Below, piece after piece: positions 17,317 to 26,568 of a DNA stretch of 64,000 nucleotides. Position 1 is the stretch's first letter. Each line of letters opens with the position of its first letter. Below the pieces are notes generated by a model. It saw nothing but the letters and a program-made list of their open reading frames with translations. It was not told where the DNA came from and did no database searches. The position numbers were made by a program, and so were the translations under genes. Source of the stretch: Thiopseudomonas acetoxidans (GTDB taxonomy: Bacteria > Pseudomonadota > Gammaproteobacteria > Pseudomonadales > Pseudomonadaceae); NCBI RefSeq assembly GCF_030362935.1, contig NZ_JAUCDY010000001.1:248001-312000 (forward strand). The letters run 5' to 3'.

Positions 17317-18912
17317 TTAAGGAGGATATAAAGGCGGCAGAGTGGCGCTTTCTGCGGTGGTGTTGAGGCGGTTAAGTTCCGAGAAAGCCTGCCACAGATT
17401 TTTGCCGTGCCATTGCTGCTCGGTTTCCGTGTAAAGCACGGAATTAAGCTCGGTTAGGGCTGTGTGAAAGGGGTTGGAAATTTTAGCGGCTGCATTGGGG
17501 GTGAATTCGGTATGGCGTGCCAGTGCATCAAGGGCGCTGCGTGCTGAAATGGGGTCGTTGTTTTTGCAAGCACGCTTAAGGTTTTCAATCAGGCGAGCAT
17601 GGTTAGCACTCGAGTAGCTAATAATGGCCGGTTGACGTCTGGCATGACGCCACAGCCAGAAAAACAGCAGGCTAGTTAAAGCCAATACAGCGCAGAGTAT
17701 TTGCCAAAGAATTAAGTCTTTATACAAATAGAAAATATCAGAGAGATTGGTTTCTTGTTTTTGGGGTTTGATTTGTACGAAATGGGCAGGCAACTCAGCA
17801 TATTCGAGTTGATTGCTCAGGGTATTCCACCAGGGCAGTCGAATTGCTGCAATTTCAAAATGACCGCTGCTCTGGCCCAGTAAAGCCAATTGCTCATGGT
17901 GGATGCTGGTGATGCCTTGTTCGCTGGTGACTTGTTGTTTTTGAATAGGGTTAGCGTAGGTGTGAAAATTGTCTTGCTGCTGGGGTAGTAGCGCAGGAAC
18001 ATTGGAGCTGGGTTGACCGAGGATACGCATAACCACTGTGCGTGTTAATGCTTGCTCAGGATTTAGCTCAGTGTGCTCAGGACTCCACTGTTGTTCGAGG
18101 TGCAGCGCCTGTGCAGGTAACCACGCAGCATCACCAGGGTACTGTGTTGGGGGTGGGAGAACCTGTAAAGGTATCTGTGCTGAGTACACCTCTATTTGCT
18201 GACCCGGAAGGTTGCTGGGGGGTTCTAAAGAGCTTGGGTCGTGACCGGTGAGTGTGGCGGAAAACTCCAGTGCAGGAATAATCAGCTCACCGGTTTTTTG
18301 TGGAAAGATGGCATAGCGTATTTCGATAACACCATGACGCACACCGTTAATATATTGTTCAAAACTGCGTGGCTTACCTAAAGGCTCTACCCGTGCATCG
18401 GGCATGCTTAGGGTGCTCAGCTGACCGCTAGCATATAGAGGAATGGAGTGATAAATCCTTAAGGTTAAAATCACCTGTGCTTGCAAGTAGACCTGTTCAG
18501 TATCAACCTGAGCGTCCATGTATACCGGCTCTAGGGCGAGGGTTGTGGGCGCAAGAAAGTTTTTTACTTGGATGTTAATTGGGTTGCTTGAGTATTTGCC
18601 AAGCGTGATGGGTGGTATTTGCAATTCGCCGGTAGTTTTTGGCAGTAACTTAAATACCCATTGTTGTACCGGTTCGGCACCGTTTCTAACCAGGGTGTTG
18701 CGCTGACTAGAAAGCAGCTCGAAATTTTGTTTGAGCGTGCTGATGTCGGGTTCGACGAAGTAGCTTGAATCATCCAGCTCTAAGAGTAACTCTAAGCTTT
18801 CACCTAAAAATAACTGCTGACGATCGGTTTGTGCGCTGAAGGTAAAAGCCAGCGTATAAGAGCCTAGTAACCATTGGCTGATAAATAATAGGGTGAGTAG
18901 GAAAATACGCAT
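17317..18912 (-). CDS. batD: BatD-like membrane protein
   Basis: The last gene of a moxR-bat operon. The 531-residue product has a signal peptide, an extended periplasmic beta-rich region matching the BatD (oxygen tolerance) family at FTFSAQTDRQQLFLGESLEL and WVFKLLPKTTGELQIPPITL, then one transmembrane segment near residue 400 (LILWQILCAVLALTSLLFFW) and a cytoplasmic tail. Bat proteins were named for aerotolerance in Bacteroides; the molecular role is unknown and a periplasmic assembly or stress role is only inferred. It starts at the last base of the batB stop region. Confidence 0.85.
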   Translation of the reverse strand: MRIFLLTLLFISQWLLGSYTLAFTFSAQTDRQQLFLGESLELLLELDDSSYFVEPDISTLKQNFELLSSQRNTLVRNGAEPVQQWVFKLLPKTTGELQIPPITLGKYSSNPINIQVKNFLAPTTLALEPVYMDAQVDTEQVYLQAQVILTLRIYHSIPLYASGQLSTLSMPDARVEPLGKPRSFEQYINGVRHGVIEIRYAIFPQKTGELIIPALEFSATLTGHDPSSLEPPSNLPGQQIEVYSAQIPLQVLPPPTQYPGDAAWLPAQALHLEQQWSPEHTELNPEQALTRTVVMRILGQPSSNVPALLPQQQDNFHTYANPIQKQQVTSEQGITSIHHEQLALLGQSSGHFEIAAIRLPWWNTLSNQLEYAELPAHFVQIKPQKQETNLSDIFYLYKDLILWQILCAVLALTSLLFFWLWRHARRQPAIISYSSANHARLIENLKRACKNNDPISARSALDALARHTEFTPNAAAKISNPFHTALTELNSVLYTETEQQWHGKNLWQAFSELNRLNTTAESATLPPLYPP

Positions 18913-20495
18913 TATGGGCTGCCTGTGCCGTACTGCTCGTGCCAGAATTTACGTCGTAACAACTCACTTGGATTGTCAGGGATCTGGTTAAGCCAGGTTT
19001 CAATATCGATACTGTCTGTCACATGAGCCTGCTCTGAAACATCGCTGATGCTTGCTTGTTCTGCCAGGCCAAGCTGTGCACTGATGGTCAGCCGTTGCTG
19101 CTCTTCGGTTTGGGGTTCGGGTTCAGTTTCTTCTTCGTGCTCTGTAGTTTGCCCTGCAAAGAGTGCTTGTGCTAGACGTAGGTTGTGTTGGGCTGGACTT
19201 AGTTCAGGTTCCAAGCTTAACGCGTGTTCATAAGCAAGAATGGCGTGTTCATATTTTCCCAGCTGCATATAAGCATTGGCTTTGTTGTAGTGAGCCATAG
19301 CGTCATTGAGTTGATTAAAGTATTCAATGGCTAATGGGTAATCTTGCATATGGTAGGCAGCGATTCCTAGCCACATAGGGTCATCAAGCTCGTTTAAGGC
19401 TTGTCTGGGGTCTAATAAAATCTGCTCCAGGGGGTTGTGCGTGGTGCTAAAGGCTAGCTGCCAGGCGTAACTGGGCTGGGGCATCACCAAATAAAAACAG
19501 AGCAAACTTAATAGCCAGCCGCGACGCGCCAAGGGTGCCAGCAGCAGAATTAAGGGCAATACAAACCAAAAGCCTTGATTATCCTGTGTAGCGGTATTGC
19601 TGTTCGTGGGGAGGCGGTGATTATTTGCAGTTAGCTTGAGGTGCTCAGTATCCTGGCTGTCGTGGGTTAAACGAGCATAGCGGAAACCGGATTTCTGGCT
19701 GAATTTTTTCAACACTAACTCATCGAGTTGGCTGATTAATACGTTGCCTTGATTGTCAGTAAGTAAGCGCCCGGTCTGCTCGTCGGTGATAGGGGCGCCT
19801 TGGGTTGTACCAACACCTAAGATACTAAGCTGGTAAGTGGAGTCGCGCATAAGCCTGCTAATATCCTGCTGCTCAGTCGTGTTTAAACCATAGCTAAACA
19901 GCAGGATTTGTCCTTGTCCTTGGCCGCTCTGTTCTAAAAGTTGTATGGCGCGCTCAATAGCAAGCCCTGCATTGTTGCCAGCGACAGGCATCAATGAAGG
20001 GCTGAGCGCAAATAGCAGGTTCTCTATGGCTTGCTTGTCAGAGCTGAGCGGCACTAGAGTGTGAGCAGAACCGGCATATACAACGATAGCTAAATTGGCT
20101 TGCTTATGCTGGCTGATCAGCTGCATGGCTTTGTGTTGAATGCGCTGTAAACGGCTGGGCGCGATATCTGTAGCCAGACTGTCTGGGGTGAGCTGTATCA
20201 CCAAAACTAAGGGTTCTATTTGTGTACCGCTTATTTGCTCGTGCTGCACGTTCCAGTGGGGTTGGCTCAAGGCTAACCCCAAACATAGGCTAGCCAATCC
20301 AAGCAATAATGTAGGCCAACGACGGCTGTTGTGTTTAACCTGGCTGAGTAAAACACTGTGAAATGCTTGGGGTAATATCTGCTCCCATTGCTGTACACGC
20401 CTGCTAGAACGCTGCACTAAATACATCAACAACCAAAGTGCTGGAATGAGCAACAAGGCATAGGGTTGGTTAAAGACGGGCCAGAGTTTATCCAA
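18912..20495 (-). CDS. batB: BatB/BatC-like protein: VWA-like domain plus TPR repeats
   Basis: The 527-residue protein has two N-terminal membrane segments, a von Willebrand factor A-like domain (about residues 90-260), a further membrane segment near residue 310, and TPR repeats at about 365-435 (YPLAIEYFNQLNDAMAHYNK and YEHAILAYEHALSLEPELS). It thus fuses the BatB and BatC parts. The metal site of the VWA domain is degenerate: the expected DxSxS reads QLTPDSL and the later TDG position reads SYG. It overlaps batA by eight bases and abuts batD, showing tight coupling. Confidence 0.85.
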   Translation of the reverse strand: MDKLWPVFNQPYALLLIPALWLLMYLVQRSSRRVQQWEQILPQAFHSVLLSQVKHNSRRWPTLLLGLASLCLGLALSQPHWNVQHEQISGTQIEPLVLVIQLTPDSLATDIAPSRLQRIQHKAMQLISQHKQANLAIVVYAGSAHTLVPLSSDKQAIENLLFALSPSLMPVAGNNAGLAIERAIQLLEQSGQGQGQILLFSYGLNTTEQQDISRLMRDSTYQLSILGVGTTQGAPITDEQTGRLLTDNQGNVLISQLDELVLKKFSQKSGFRYARLTHDSQDTEHLKLTANNHRLPTNSNTATQDNQGFWFVLPLILLLAPLARRGWLLSLLCFYLVMPQPSYAWQLAFSTTHNPLEQILLDPRQALNELDDPMWLGIAAYHMQDYPLAIEYFNQLNDAMAHYNKANAYMQLGKYEHAILAYEHALSLEPELSPAQHNLRLAQALFAGQTTEHEEETEPEPQTEEQQRLTISAQLGLAEQASISDVSEQAHVTDSIDIETWLNQIPDNPSELLRRKFWHEQYGTGSP

Positions 20496-21486
20496 GAAGC
20501 CTCCTTTTTAATTGCAGCGTATTGTAAAGGAAGCGAATAAAACTCAGCAAAGCAAGGATTAAGACTAAAAATACAGTGCCAGTTAATGGCCAGGGATACA
20601 GCTCCTGGATTCGATAACTCTGTGTGGGATGAGCGCTGGGTTCAATGTGTTCAAAATAGGTCAGCAGCTCAGGCAGCTGTTCTAGGCGTTGCAGGCGGAA
20701 GTATTTACCCCGGGTCTGGACAGCGATACTTTGCAGTAAAGGCTCATCTAGATCGTGCTGAGCAGTGGTGCCTTGCTCATCAGCGGTAGCGCCAATGCCT
20801 ATGGTGTAGATTTTTAAGCCCTGTTCAGCCGCTATCTTGGCTGCAGTCAAGGGCGGTATGACCCCACTGTTGTTAGCGCCGTCAGTAATAAGAACAAGCA
20901 CGTTATGAGTGCTGCTTGATTGGCGTAGTTTTTTTATGGCCAAGCCAATAGCGTCACCAATAGCGGTGTGCTCTCCTGCCATACCGGGCTGCGCATCATT
21001 TAACCACTGGCTTAGCGTTACGTGGTCATGGGTTAGGGGCGATTGTAGGTAAGGCTGGCTGGCAAATAAAATTAGGCCTAGACGATCGCCGGGGCGCTGC
21101 TCAATCAGCTTGTATATAAAGGCTTTGACGAACTCAAGACGGGAAAGCGGTTCGGACGGTTCGCCGATGTCTTTAATGAGCATGGAATTAGAAATATCCA
21201 CGGCCAAAAAAAGCGCTCGCCCATCAGTGGGTAATTGCGTATCCAAGTGATAGCTCTGTGGGCGCGCTGCTGCGCTGATGACCAAGAGCCAAATAGCCAA
21301 TAAAGCCAAGGTTCTGCTTGTTTTGTAATAGTTGTACTTGTTTTGTTGTGCGGAAATTTTTTGTAGTTCAGCAAAAAAAGGAGTTTTTAATGCGCTTTGT
21401 TGCGGCATGGCGGGGGCTAGTTTTCGATAAAAAAACCAAGGTAAAGGTAGGCATAAGAATAACCACGGCCAAGCAAAGCTAAACAT
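20488..21486 (-). CDS. batA: BatA-like VWA domain membrane protein
   Basis: The 332-residue protein has N-terminal membrane segments (MFSFAWPWLFLCLPLPWFFY and LALLAIWLLVISAAA), a VWA domain with a complete MIDAS metal site (VDISNSM, about residue 93; TDGANNSG, about residue 200) and a C-terminal membrane segment. The likely function is adhesion- or chaperone-like interaction on the periplasmic or cytoplasmic face with partners from the same operon. The ATG at 21486 fits the family; a longer frame from 21525 overlaps the preceding gene too far. Confidence 0.87.
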   Translation of the reverse strand: MFSFAWPWLFLCLPLPWFFYRKLAPAMPQQSALKTPFFAELQKISAQQNKYNYYKTSRTLALLAIWLLVISAAARPQSYHLDTQLPTDGRALFLAVDISNSMLIKDIGEPSEPLSRLEFVKAFIYKLIEQRPGDRLGLILFASQPYLQSPLTHDHVTLSQWLNDAQPGMAGEHTAIGDAIGLAIKKLRQSSSTHNVLVLITDGANNSGVIPPLTAAKIAAEQGLKIYTIGIGATADEQGTTAQHDLDEPLLQSIAVQTRGKYFRLQRLEQLPELLTYFEHIEPSAHPTQSYRIQELYPWPLTGTVFLVLILALLSFIRFLYNTLQLKRRLLG

Positions 21487-21964
21487 GTTTATTAATCCAT
21501 ATCTGTATGGCGCTGTATAAAGCATCTATTGCTTGTTCATCCAGACGGCACTCAGGTTGATAACTGCCTTCTGCTAGGATCATCCAGCGTGTTAGACCGG
21601 CGGCTGGACATCTGCTGTCGAGAAAGGCTAACCACTCGCGTCCTGTTAAGCGGTGACTGTCGTACTCTGGATAGCGCACCGAGCATAGACGCTTTAGTAG
21701 CTGGTTAATTTGTTGTAACCATGGGCCGGCTAATTCATCTGCGCTCGGGCGGGCAATATTGGCCAGTTCTAGCAAGGCTTGTTGGCGAAACTGTTCTGTG
21801 GTGGTTGATTGAGCTAAGGGCTTGGTGTGCTTGCGTGTGAGAATAATGATTCCAACGATTATGCACAGTGCCGCCACTACAAAGGCAAAGTTCAGCCAGC
21901 TCAACGAGTTACTGCTGATTGGCGGATAAAGCAAAGGCTGCATCTGGGCAAGAGTAGTCGTCAT
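21479..21964 (-). CDS. DUF4381 membrane protein of the bat operon
   Basis: A 161-residue protein with one transmembrane segment (FAVVAALCIIVGIIILTRK approximately, residues 25-43), followed by a soluble helical domain with LTGREWLAFLDSRCP. This organisation fits DUF4381, which is found between DUF58 and batA genes in pseudomonads. Function is unknown. It overlaps batA by eight bases. Confidence 0.82.
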   Translation of the reverse strand: MTTTLAQMQPLLYPPISSNSLSWLNFAFVVAALCIIVGIIILTRKHTKPLAQSTTTEQFRQQALLELANIARPSADELAGPWLQQINQLLKRLCSVRYPEYDSHRLTGREWLAFLDSRCPAAGLTRWMILAEGSYQPECRLDEQAIDALYSAIQIWINKHV

Positions 21965-21968
21965 GGTG

Positions 21969-22889
21969 TTATTTCATCAGGCTGTTTAGCGTGGTTAGCT
22001 GTTGGGCAATGCTGGTAGCGGTGGTTAGCGGAAATAATGCAAGATTAGCTTGCTGAGCCAGCTTGCGCCATTGTTGGCGATACTGTTCGCCTAGCTGTTG
22101 CCACTGTTTACCAACGTTGGACTGATGTCCATCGATGGTCAGGAAGCGCGTGGCCTGTTGAAAGACCAGCCCTCTACTGTGGGGAAGTTGGTGTTCTAGA
22201 GGGTCAGAGATCGGCACTAAAATTAGATCAAAGCGCTGCGCTAAGGTTTGTATTAAAGCCGAGGTGTGAGAGCTGATATTGCGCTCATTGCAGATGATAA
22301 TGATTAAGCTGCCGGGCTTTAAAATGGAGCGGCTGTAGATTAACGCCTGCTGTAAAGGGTTGTTTTCACTGCTAACTGAGGGATCAGTAAGCTTCTGATT
22401 GGCCTGAGCCAGTTGGCTAAGCAATTTAAGCACGCCGCGCTGATGGCGTTGGGGTCTTATTTCAGCATAGGGCGTTTCTGAAAAAACCAGTCCGCCGACT
22501 CGGTCGTGGTTGGCGTGTGCAGCCCAGGCGAGCAAGCTGGCAATATAAGCAGCTTGGACGGATTTAAAGTTACCTTGACTGGCAAAGAACATCGCCGGGC
22601 TTTGCTCTACGATTAAAAATACGGGATGTTCTCTTTCTTCTTGAAAAACCTTGCTATGCGCTTCTCCTGTGCGTGCGGTTACTCGCCAGTCGATATTGCG
22701 TACATCGTCACCTGATTGATAAGCGCGCACTTGGTCAAACTCCATGCCGCGACCACGCAGACGAGAGTGATGCAGGCCAAGCAGTGAGCTTTTTGCTGCA
22801 TTGCTGCACAGCAAACCAGAGGCGTGGAGTTGTTGCTGAGCATGGAGTAAATCACTCAATTGAATATGCGTGCGGCCTAGGCTATCCAT
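21969..22889 (-). CDS. DUF58 domain protein
   Basis: The 306-residue protein carries the DUF58 signature LRGRGMEFDQVRAYQSGDD, then VRNIDWRVTARTGEAHSK (about residues 48-85), and a VWA-like fold with EEREHPVFLIVEQSPAMFF. DUF58 proteins pair with MoxR ATPases and are thought to be substrates or adaptors. The gene begins nine bases after moxR ends and is followed at once by the DUF4381 gene. Confidence 0.88.
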   Translation of the reverse strand: MDSLGRTHIQLSDLLHAQQQLHASGLLCSNAAKSSLLGLHHSRLRGRGMEFDQVRAYQSGDDVRNIDWRVTARTGEAHSKVFQEEREHPVFLIVEQSPAMFFASQGNFKSVQAAYIASLLAWAAHANHDRVGGLVFSETPYAEIRPQRHQRGVLKLLSQLAQANQKLTDPSVSSENNPLQQALIYSRSILKPGSLIIIICNERNISSHTSALIQTLAQRFDLILVPISDPLEHQLPHSRGLVFQQATRFLTIDGHQSNVGKQWQQLGEQYRQQWRKLAQQANLALFPLTTATSIAQQLTTLNSLMK

Positions 22890-22898
22890 AGTGTTAAG

Positions 22899-23858
22899 TT
22901 AAGAAACAGGTACAAGGTCGAGTATTTTTTGCAGTACGACATTGGCGTCAATGCCCGTGGCTTCGGCCTCAAAAGAGAGCATGATGCGATGCCTAAGCGC
23001 GTCAAACACAACGGCTTGCACATCATCAGGGCTAACAAAATCCCGGCTCGCCAACCATGCATGGGCGCGGGCGCAGCGATCGATAGCAATGGAACCTCGT
23101 GGGCTGCTGCCCAGTTGTATCCAGCGGGCTAGCTCAGGGTCGTACTTGGCAGGATTGCGGGTGGCGATGACCAATTGGGCTATATATTCTTCTACTGTGT
23201 CTGCCATATACAGATTAAGAATCTCTTGGCGCGCGGCTAGGATGGCTTCTATGCTCAGTTTTTCACTGGGTTGATTTTGGCCGTGCAAGGCGATGTGACG
23301 TGCTTGCTGTAAAATTTTGCGCTCCATGTGTACATCAGGAAAGCTGATTTTTACATGCATGAGAAAGCGGTCAAGCTGGGCTTCGGGTAAAGGGTAAGTG
23401 CCTTCTTGCTCAATAGGGTTTTGCGTGGCCATCACCAAGAAAAGCTCGGGTAATGGGTAGGTGTGATTGCCTACACTGACCTGACGTTCGGCCATGGCTT
23501 CAAGTAGAGCAGACTGGACTTTTGCCGGAGCGCGGTTGATTTCGTCGGCCAGCAGCAGGTTGTTAAAAACCGGACCTGGCTGGAAGCTAAAACTAGCATT
23601 TTGTGGGAGGTAAATATCTGTTCCGGTAATGTCTGCAGGCAGTAAGTCAGGGGTAAATTGGATGCGTTTAAAGTTGGCATCAATACCCAAGGCAAGATCC
23701 TTGATGGCTTTGGTTTTAGCCAGTCCGGGCGCGCCTTCAACCAATAAGTGACCATCTGCTAATAGAGCGATTAAAATTCGGTCAAGCAGCCTTTCTTGCC
23801 CTAAAATTTGCGTCGATAAATAATTGCGTAGTGTATGTACAGCTTCGCGATGGTTCAT
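22899..23858 (-). CDS. MoxR-family AAA+ ATPase
   Basis: The 319-residue protein has the Walker A variant VEGAPGLAKTKAIKDLA (about residues 39-55), Walker B LLLADEINRAPAKVQSALLE (about residue 100), sensor MATQNPIEQEGTYPLPEAQL (about residue 143) and a C-terminal lid. MoxR ATPases act as chaperones for activating partner complexes, typically with VWA proteins such as those encoded downstream. It is the first gene of the six-gene operon. The specific target is unknown. Confidence 0.93.
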   Translation of the reverse strand: MNHREAVHTLRNYLSTQILGQERLLDRILIALLADGHLLVEGAPGLAKTKAIKDLALGIDANFKRIQFTPDLLPADITGTDIYLPQNASFSFQPGPVFNNLLLADEINRAPAKVQSALLEAMAERQVSVGNHTYPLPELFLVMATQNPIEQEGTYPLPEAQLDRFLMHVKISFPDVHMERKILQQARHIALHGQNQPSEKLSIEAILAARQEILNLYMADTVEEYIAQLVIATRNPAKYDPELARWIQLGSSPRGSIAIDRCARAHAWLASRDFVSPDDVQAVVFDALRHRIMLSFEAEATGIDANVVLQKILDLVPVS

Positions 23859-23939
23859 GGTAAACCTTATTTTTGATTGACTGATAGCAGTGTACTGTTA
23901 AGTGAATTAAAAGGTAAGAGGTGCGTATCAACAACCAAA

Positions 23940-24575
23940 TCAAAACTCTGCTGGGCAACCAAAGCGCAATGGCTGCTGAGTGGCGGGATGATAAAAATCG
24001 AGCGTAGTGGCGTGTAGGCATAAGCGAGGGGCAGCGTTTAAGGCGTCGTTGTGCGCGTAAAGAGGGTCGCCCAGGATCGGGTGGCCTAGGGCGTTAAGGT
24101 GTACGCGTAGTTGGTGTGAGCGGCCTGTGTGGGGGCTCAGTTCGACTCTAGTGTGCGATTCATGCGTGGACAGTTTGCGCCAGTAAGTGCGCGCTGTTTT
24201 GCCTTGCAGAAAGTCGAGCGTTTGTCTGGGCTTGTTAGGCGGGTCGTAACGCATGGGTAATTCGATTTGACCCTGTCGTGCAGCGAGTTGTCCCCAGCAT
24301 AGAGCCGTATAAGTGCGCGCAACTAAGCGCTCACGAAACTGGCGCGAAAGTTCGCTATGGGCTGCTGCGTTACGGGCCAGCACCATTAGCCCGGTAGTTT
24401 CCCAGTCCAGACGGTGCACAATCAACGCATCGGGGTAGCCATTTTGGTTAAGTCGTTGAATCAGAGAGTCTTTATTGTTTTCTGCGCGTCCCGGCACCGA
24501 TAATAATAAAGTGGGTTTATTCACCACGAGCAAGTCGTGATCTTGATAAACAATGCTAATCGAGCTTAAGGGCAT
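23940..24575 (-). CDS. rluA: RluA-family rRNA/tRNA pseudouridine synthase
   Basis: Isomerises uridine to pseudouridine; E. coli RluA modifies 23S rRNA U746 and tRNA U32. The 211-residue protein lacks an S4 domain, as RluA does. The catalytic motif HRLDWETTGLMVLAR holds the conserved Asp (about residue 57). Also present are DLLVVNKP and HTGRSHQLRVHLNALGHPILGDPLY. It follows minE after a stem-loop, the same neighbour as in Pseudomonas. The exact target site is inferred. Confidence 0.87.
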   Translation of the reverse strand: MPLSSISIVYQDHDLLVVNKPTLLLSVPGRAENNKDSLIQRLNQNGYPDALIVHRLDWETTGLMVLARNAAAHSELSRQFRERLVARTYTALCWGQLAARQGQIELPMRYDPPNKPRQTLDFLQGKTARTYWRKLSTHESHTRVELSPHTGRSHQLRVHLNALGHPILGDPLYAHNDALNAAPRLCLHATTLDFYHPATQQPLRFGCPAEF

Positions 24576-24583
24576 AAATAAAG

Positions 24584-24607
24584 GAGCCTCAGCCTGCGCG
24601 GAGGCTC
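24584..24607 (-). terminator. Stem-loop between minE and rluA, possible weak terminator
   Basis: GAGCCTC (24584-24590) pairs with GAGGCTC (24601-24607) around a 10-base loop. On the minus strand a mixed CCTTTATTTAT follows. This is only weakly U-rich, so it may be a partial terminator. Confidence 0.5.
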
Positions 24608-24623
24608 AATCAATACTGTTTCA

Positions 24624-24878
24624 TTAGCGATCAGGCAGGGTTACGTTTAACTCCAAGATAGAACAATTACCCTGATTATCCAAGGCGATCTGAACTTGGT
24701 CGTTATCGATATTGACGTATTTACGAATCACTTCAACCAGTTCTCTTTGTAAGGCTGGCAAGTAATCCGGCTCATCGCGTTGCCCGCGTTCATGGGCAAC
24801 AATGATTTGTAAGCGTTCTTTGGCAACTGAAGCGGTAGTGTTTTTTTTGCGTGAGCGAAAGAAATTAACGATGCTCAT
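24624..24878 (-). CDS. minE: Cell division topological specificity factor MinE
   Basis: MinE drives pole-to-pole oscillation of MinCD by stimulating MinD ATPase. The 84-residue protein has the amphipathic membrane-binding N-terminus MSIVNFFRSRKK, the MinD-contact helix VAKERLQIIVAHERGQR and a C-terminal dimer domain. It overlaps the minD stop by four bases (ATGA). Confidence 0.96.
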   Translation of the reverse strand: MSIVNFFRSRKKNTTASVAKERLQIIVAHERGQRDEPDYLPALQRELVEVIRKYVNIDNDQVQIALDNQGNCSILELNVTLPDR

Positions 24879-25690
24879 TCCTTACCTCCAAACATGCGTT
24901 GGAAGAAGCTTTTCTTTTGTACTTCTAAGAACCTGTGCGGTATATCTTTACCCAACAGGCGCTCAACGGCGTCGCTGTAGGCTTGGCCTGCATCACTTTC
25001 TTCATCTAGGATAACAGGCACACCTTGGTTTGATGCTTTAAGTACGGCTTGGGACTCGGGAATAACGCCGATCATTTTGATGGAAAGAATATCTTCCACA
25101 TCGTTAACACTTAGCATCTCGCCTTTTTCAACGCGCTCAGCGCTGTAACGGGTGAGCAGCAAGTGTTCAGTAATAGGCTCGCGGCCGTCTTCAGCACGTT
25201 TTGATTTGCTGGACAGTAGACCAAGCATGCGATCAGAGTCGCGCACCGATGACACTTCAGGGTTGGTGACAACTATGGCTTCATCGGCGAGGTACATTGC
25301 CAAATGTGCGCCCTTTTCAATACCTGCGGGGGAGTCGCAAATAACATAGTCAAATTGTTCTGCGAGTTCGTTAATGACTTTTTCGACGCCCTCAAGCGTC
25401 AATGCGTCTTTATCGCGGGTTTGGCTGGCTGCAAGGATGTAGAGGTTTTCTAAACGTTTATCCTTGATCAGGGCTTGGTTAAGTGAAGCGTCGCCATTAA
25501 TCACGTTAACAAAATCATATACCACGCGACGTTCACAGCCCATTATTAAGTCTAGGTTGCGCAGGCCTACATCGAAGTCAACAATAACTGTTTTATGACC
25601 ACGCAGAGCTAGACCGGTACCTATAGCCGCGCTGGTGGTAGTTTTACCAACGCCACCTTTACCTGAAGTTACAACAAGAATTTTAGCCAA
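24875..25690 (-). CDS. minD: Septum site-determining ATPase MinD
   Basis: A membrane-binding ParA-type ATPase that recruits MinC. The deviant Walker A KGGVGKTTTSAAIG lies at residues 10-23, and the membrane-targeting amphipathic helix is at the C-terminus (KKSFFQRMFGG). The start is probably TTG at 25690 (MAKILVVTSGKGGVG): this gives the family length of 271, and AAGGTGA sits at ribosome-site distance. A GTG at 25699 would add three residues and overlap that site. It overlaps minE by four bases. Confidence 0.95.
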   Translation of the reverse strand: MAKILVVTSGKGGVGKTTTSAAIGTGLALRGHKTVIVDFDVGLRNLDLIMGCERRVVYDFVNVINGDASLNQALIKDKRLENLYILAASQTRDKDALTLEGVEKVINELAEQFDYVICDSPAGIEKGAHLAMYLADEAIVVTNPEVSSVRDSDRMLGLLSSKSKRAEDGREPITEHLLLTRYSAERVEKGEMLSVNDVEDILSIKMIGVIPESQAVLKASNQGVPVILDEESDAGQAYSDAVERLLGKDIPHRFLEVQKKSFFQRMFGGKE

Positions 25691-25741
25691 AAGAGTCACC
25701 TTGAAATCGTGATAAGCAAAAGAGGTTAATAAGGGTTGATT

Positions 25742-26458
25742 TTACATTGCTTGAATGACCATTTGTTGGTCTTGTAAAAAAATTTGTGAAGCAGCGCCCC
25801 AGGTTGGAATGCGTCGCAAATCCTCAGCTATTTTATACTGCCCTGCTATGGATACCAGCTCCGCACCTAATTGCTGGCAAAAAATTCGCGCCTGCTCATT
25901 GCCATTAACCCCTGCTAAGGCGCGACCCCGCAAAGGGCCATATACATGGATGTGCCCATCTGCTAAAAGTTCAGCGCCTGCACTAACTGCGGCTAAAACG
26001 ATAAGGTCAGAGTTTTTGGCATAAATTTGCTGGCCGCTGCGTACCGGGCTATGAATAATTTTTGCTGGGAGTAATCCGGTAGGGGCGGCTGGCGCTTTTG
26101 GACTTGCGGCAGGTCGTTCTTTAGCCATGCTTGGTGGTAAAACAGGCAGGTTGATCGCTTGTGCTGCTTGTATATCATGCTCGCGCTCAGCACGAAGCGC
26201 CATGATGTGCAGCTGATGTTTTTTAAAAACGTTTAAAACAGCTGGTAAGTCTAGTGCCGTAGCTGGGTCTTGGCGTTTATCGATGGCTAAGATTATGGGT
26301 GTTTCATTAAAAAAATTGGGTGCTTGTGCGATTCTATCAGCAAGCTGTTGGTCCAGTTGCTCCAGCTGATGGCTTATTAATTCGAGGGTAGTGAGGGTGA
26401 CCATGCTGCCTTTGATTTGAAAAACAGGTGCATGCTCTAAGAAATCTGTTTGATCCAT
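25742..26458 (-). CDS. minC: Septum site-determining protein MinC
   Basis: The inhibitor of FtsZ polymerisation away from midcell. The 238-residue protein has an N-terminal FtsZ-binding domain (KGSMVTLTTLELI), a linker rich in Pro and Ala (about residues 112-135) and a C-terminal beta-helix with the family signature VRSGQQIYAKNSDLIVLAAV, then HIHVYGPLRGRALAGVNG. First gene of minCDE, 110 bases from the divergent lipid A acyltransferase gene. Confidence 0.95.
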   Translation of the reverse strand: MDQTDFLEHAPVFQIKGSMVTLTTLELISHQLEQLDQQLADRIAQAPNFFNETPIILAIDKRQDPATALDLPAVLNVFKKHQLHIMALRAEREHDIQAAQAINLPVLPPSMAKERPAASPKAPAAPTGLLPAKIIHSPVRSGQQIYAKNSDLIVLAAVSAGAELLADGHIHVYGPLRGRALAGVNGNEQARIFCQQLGAELVSIAGQYKIAEDLRRIPTWGAASQIFLQDQQMVIQAM

Positions 26459-26568
26459 TTTAAATTAAAGTTCGTAAAGTTAAATATGTGCTTACTTATA
26501 ACCATAAGCATGGCAGTCTGCAAATATTTCCGTAAACTATTTAGGTTTTTAGAATTGGGCGTGCATGA

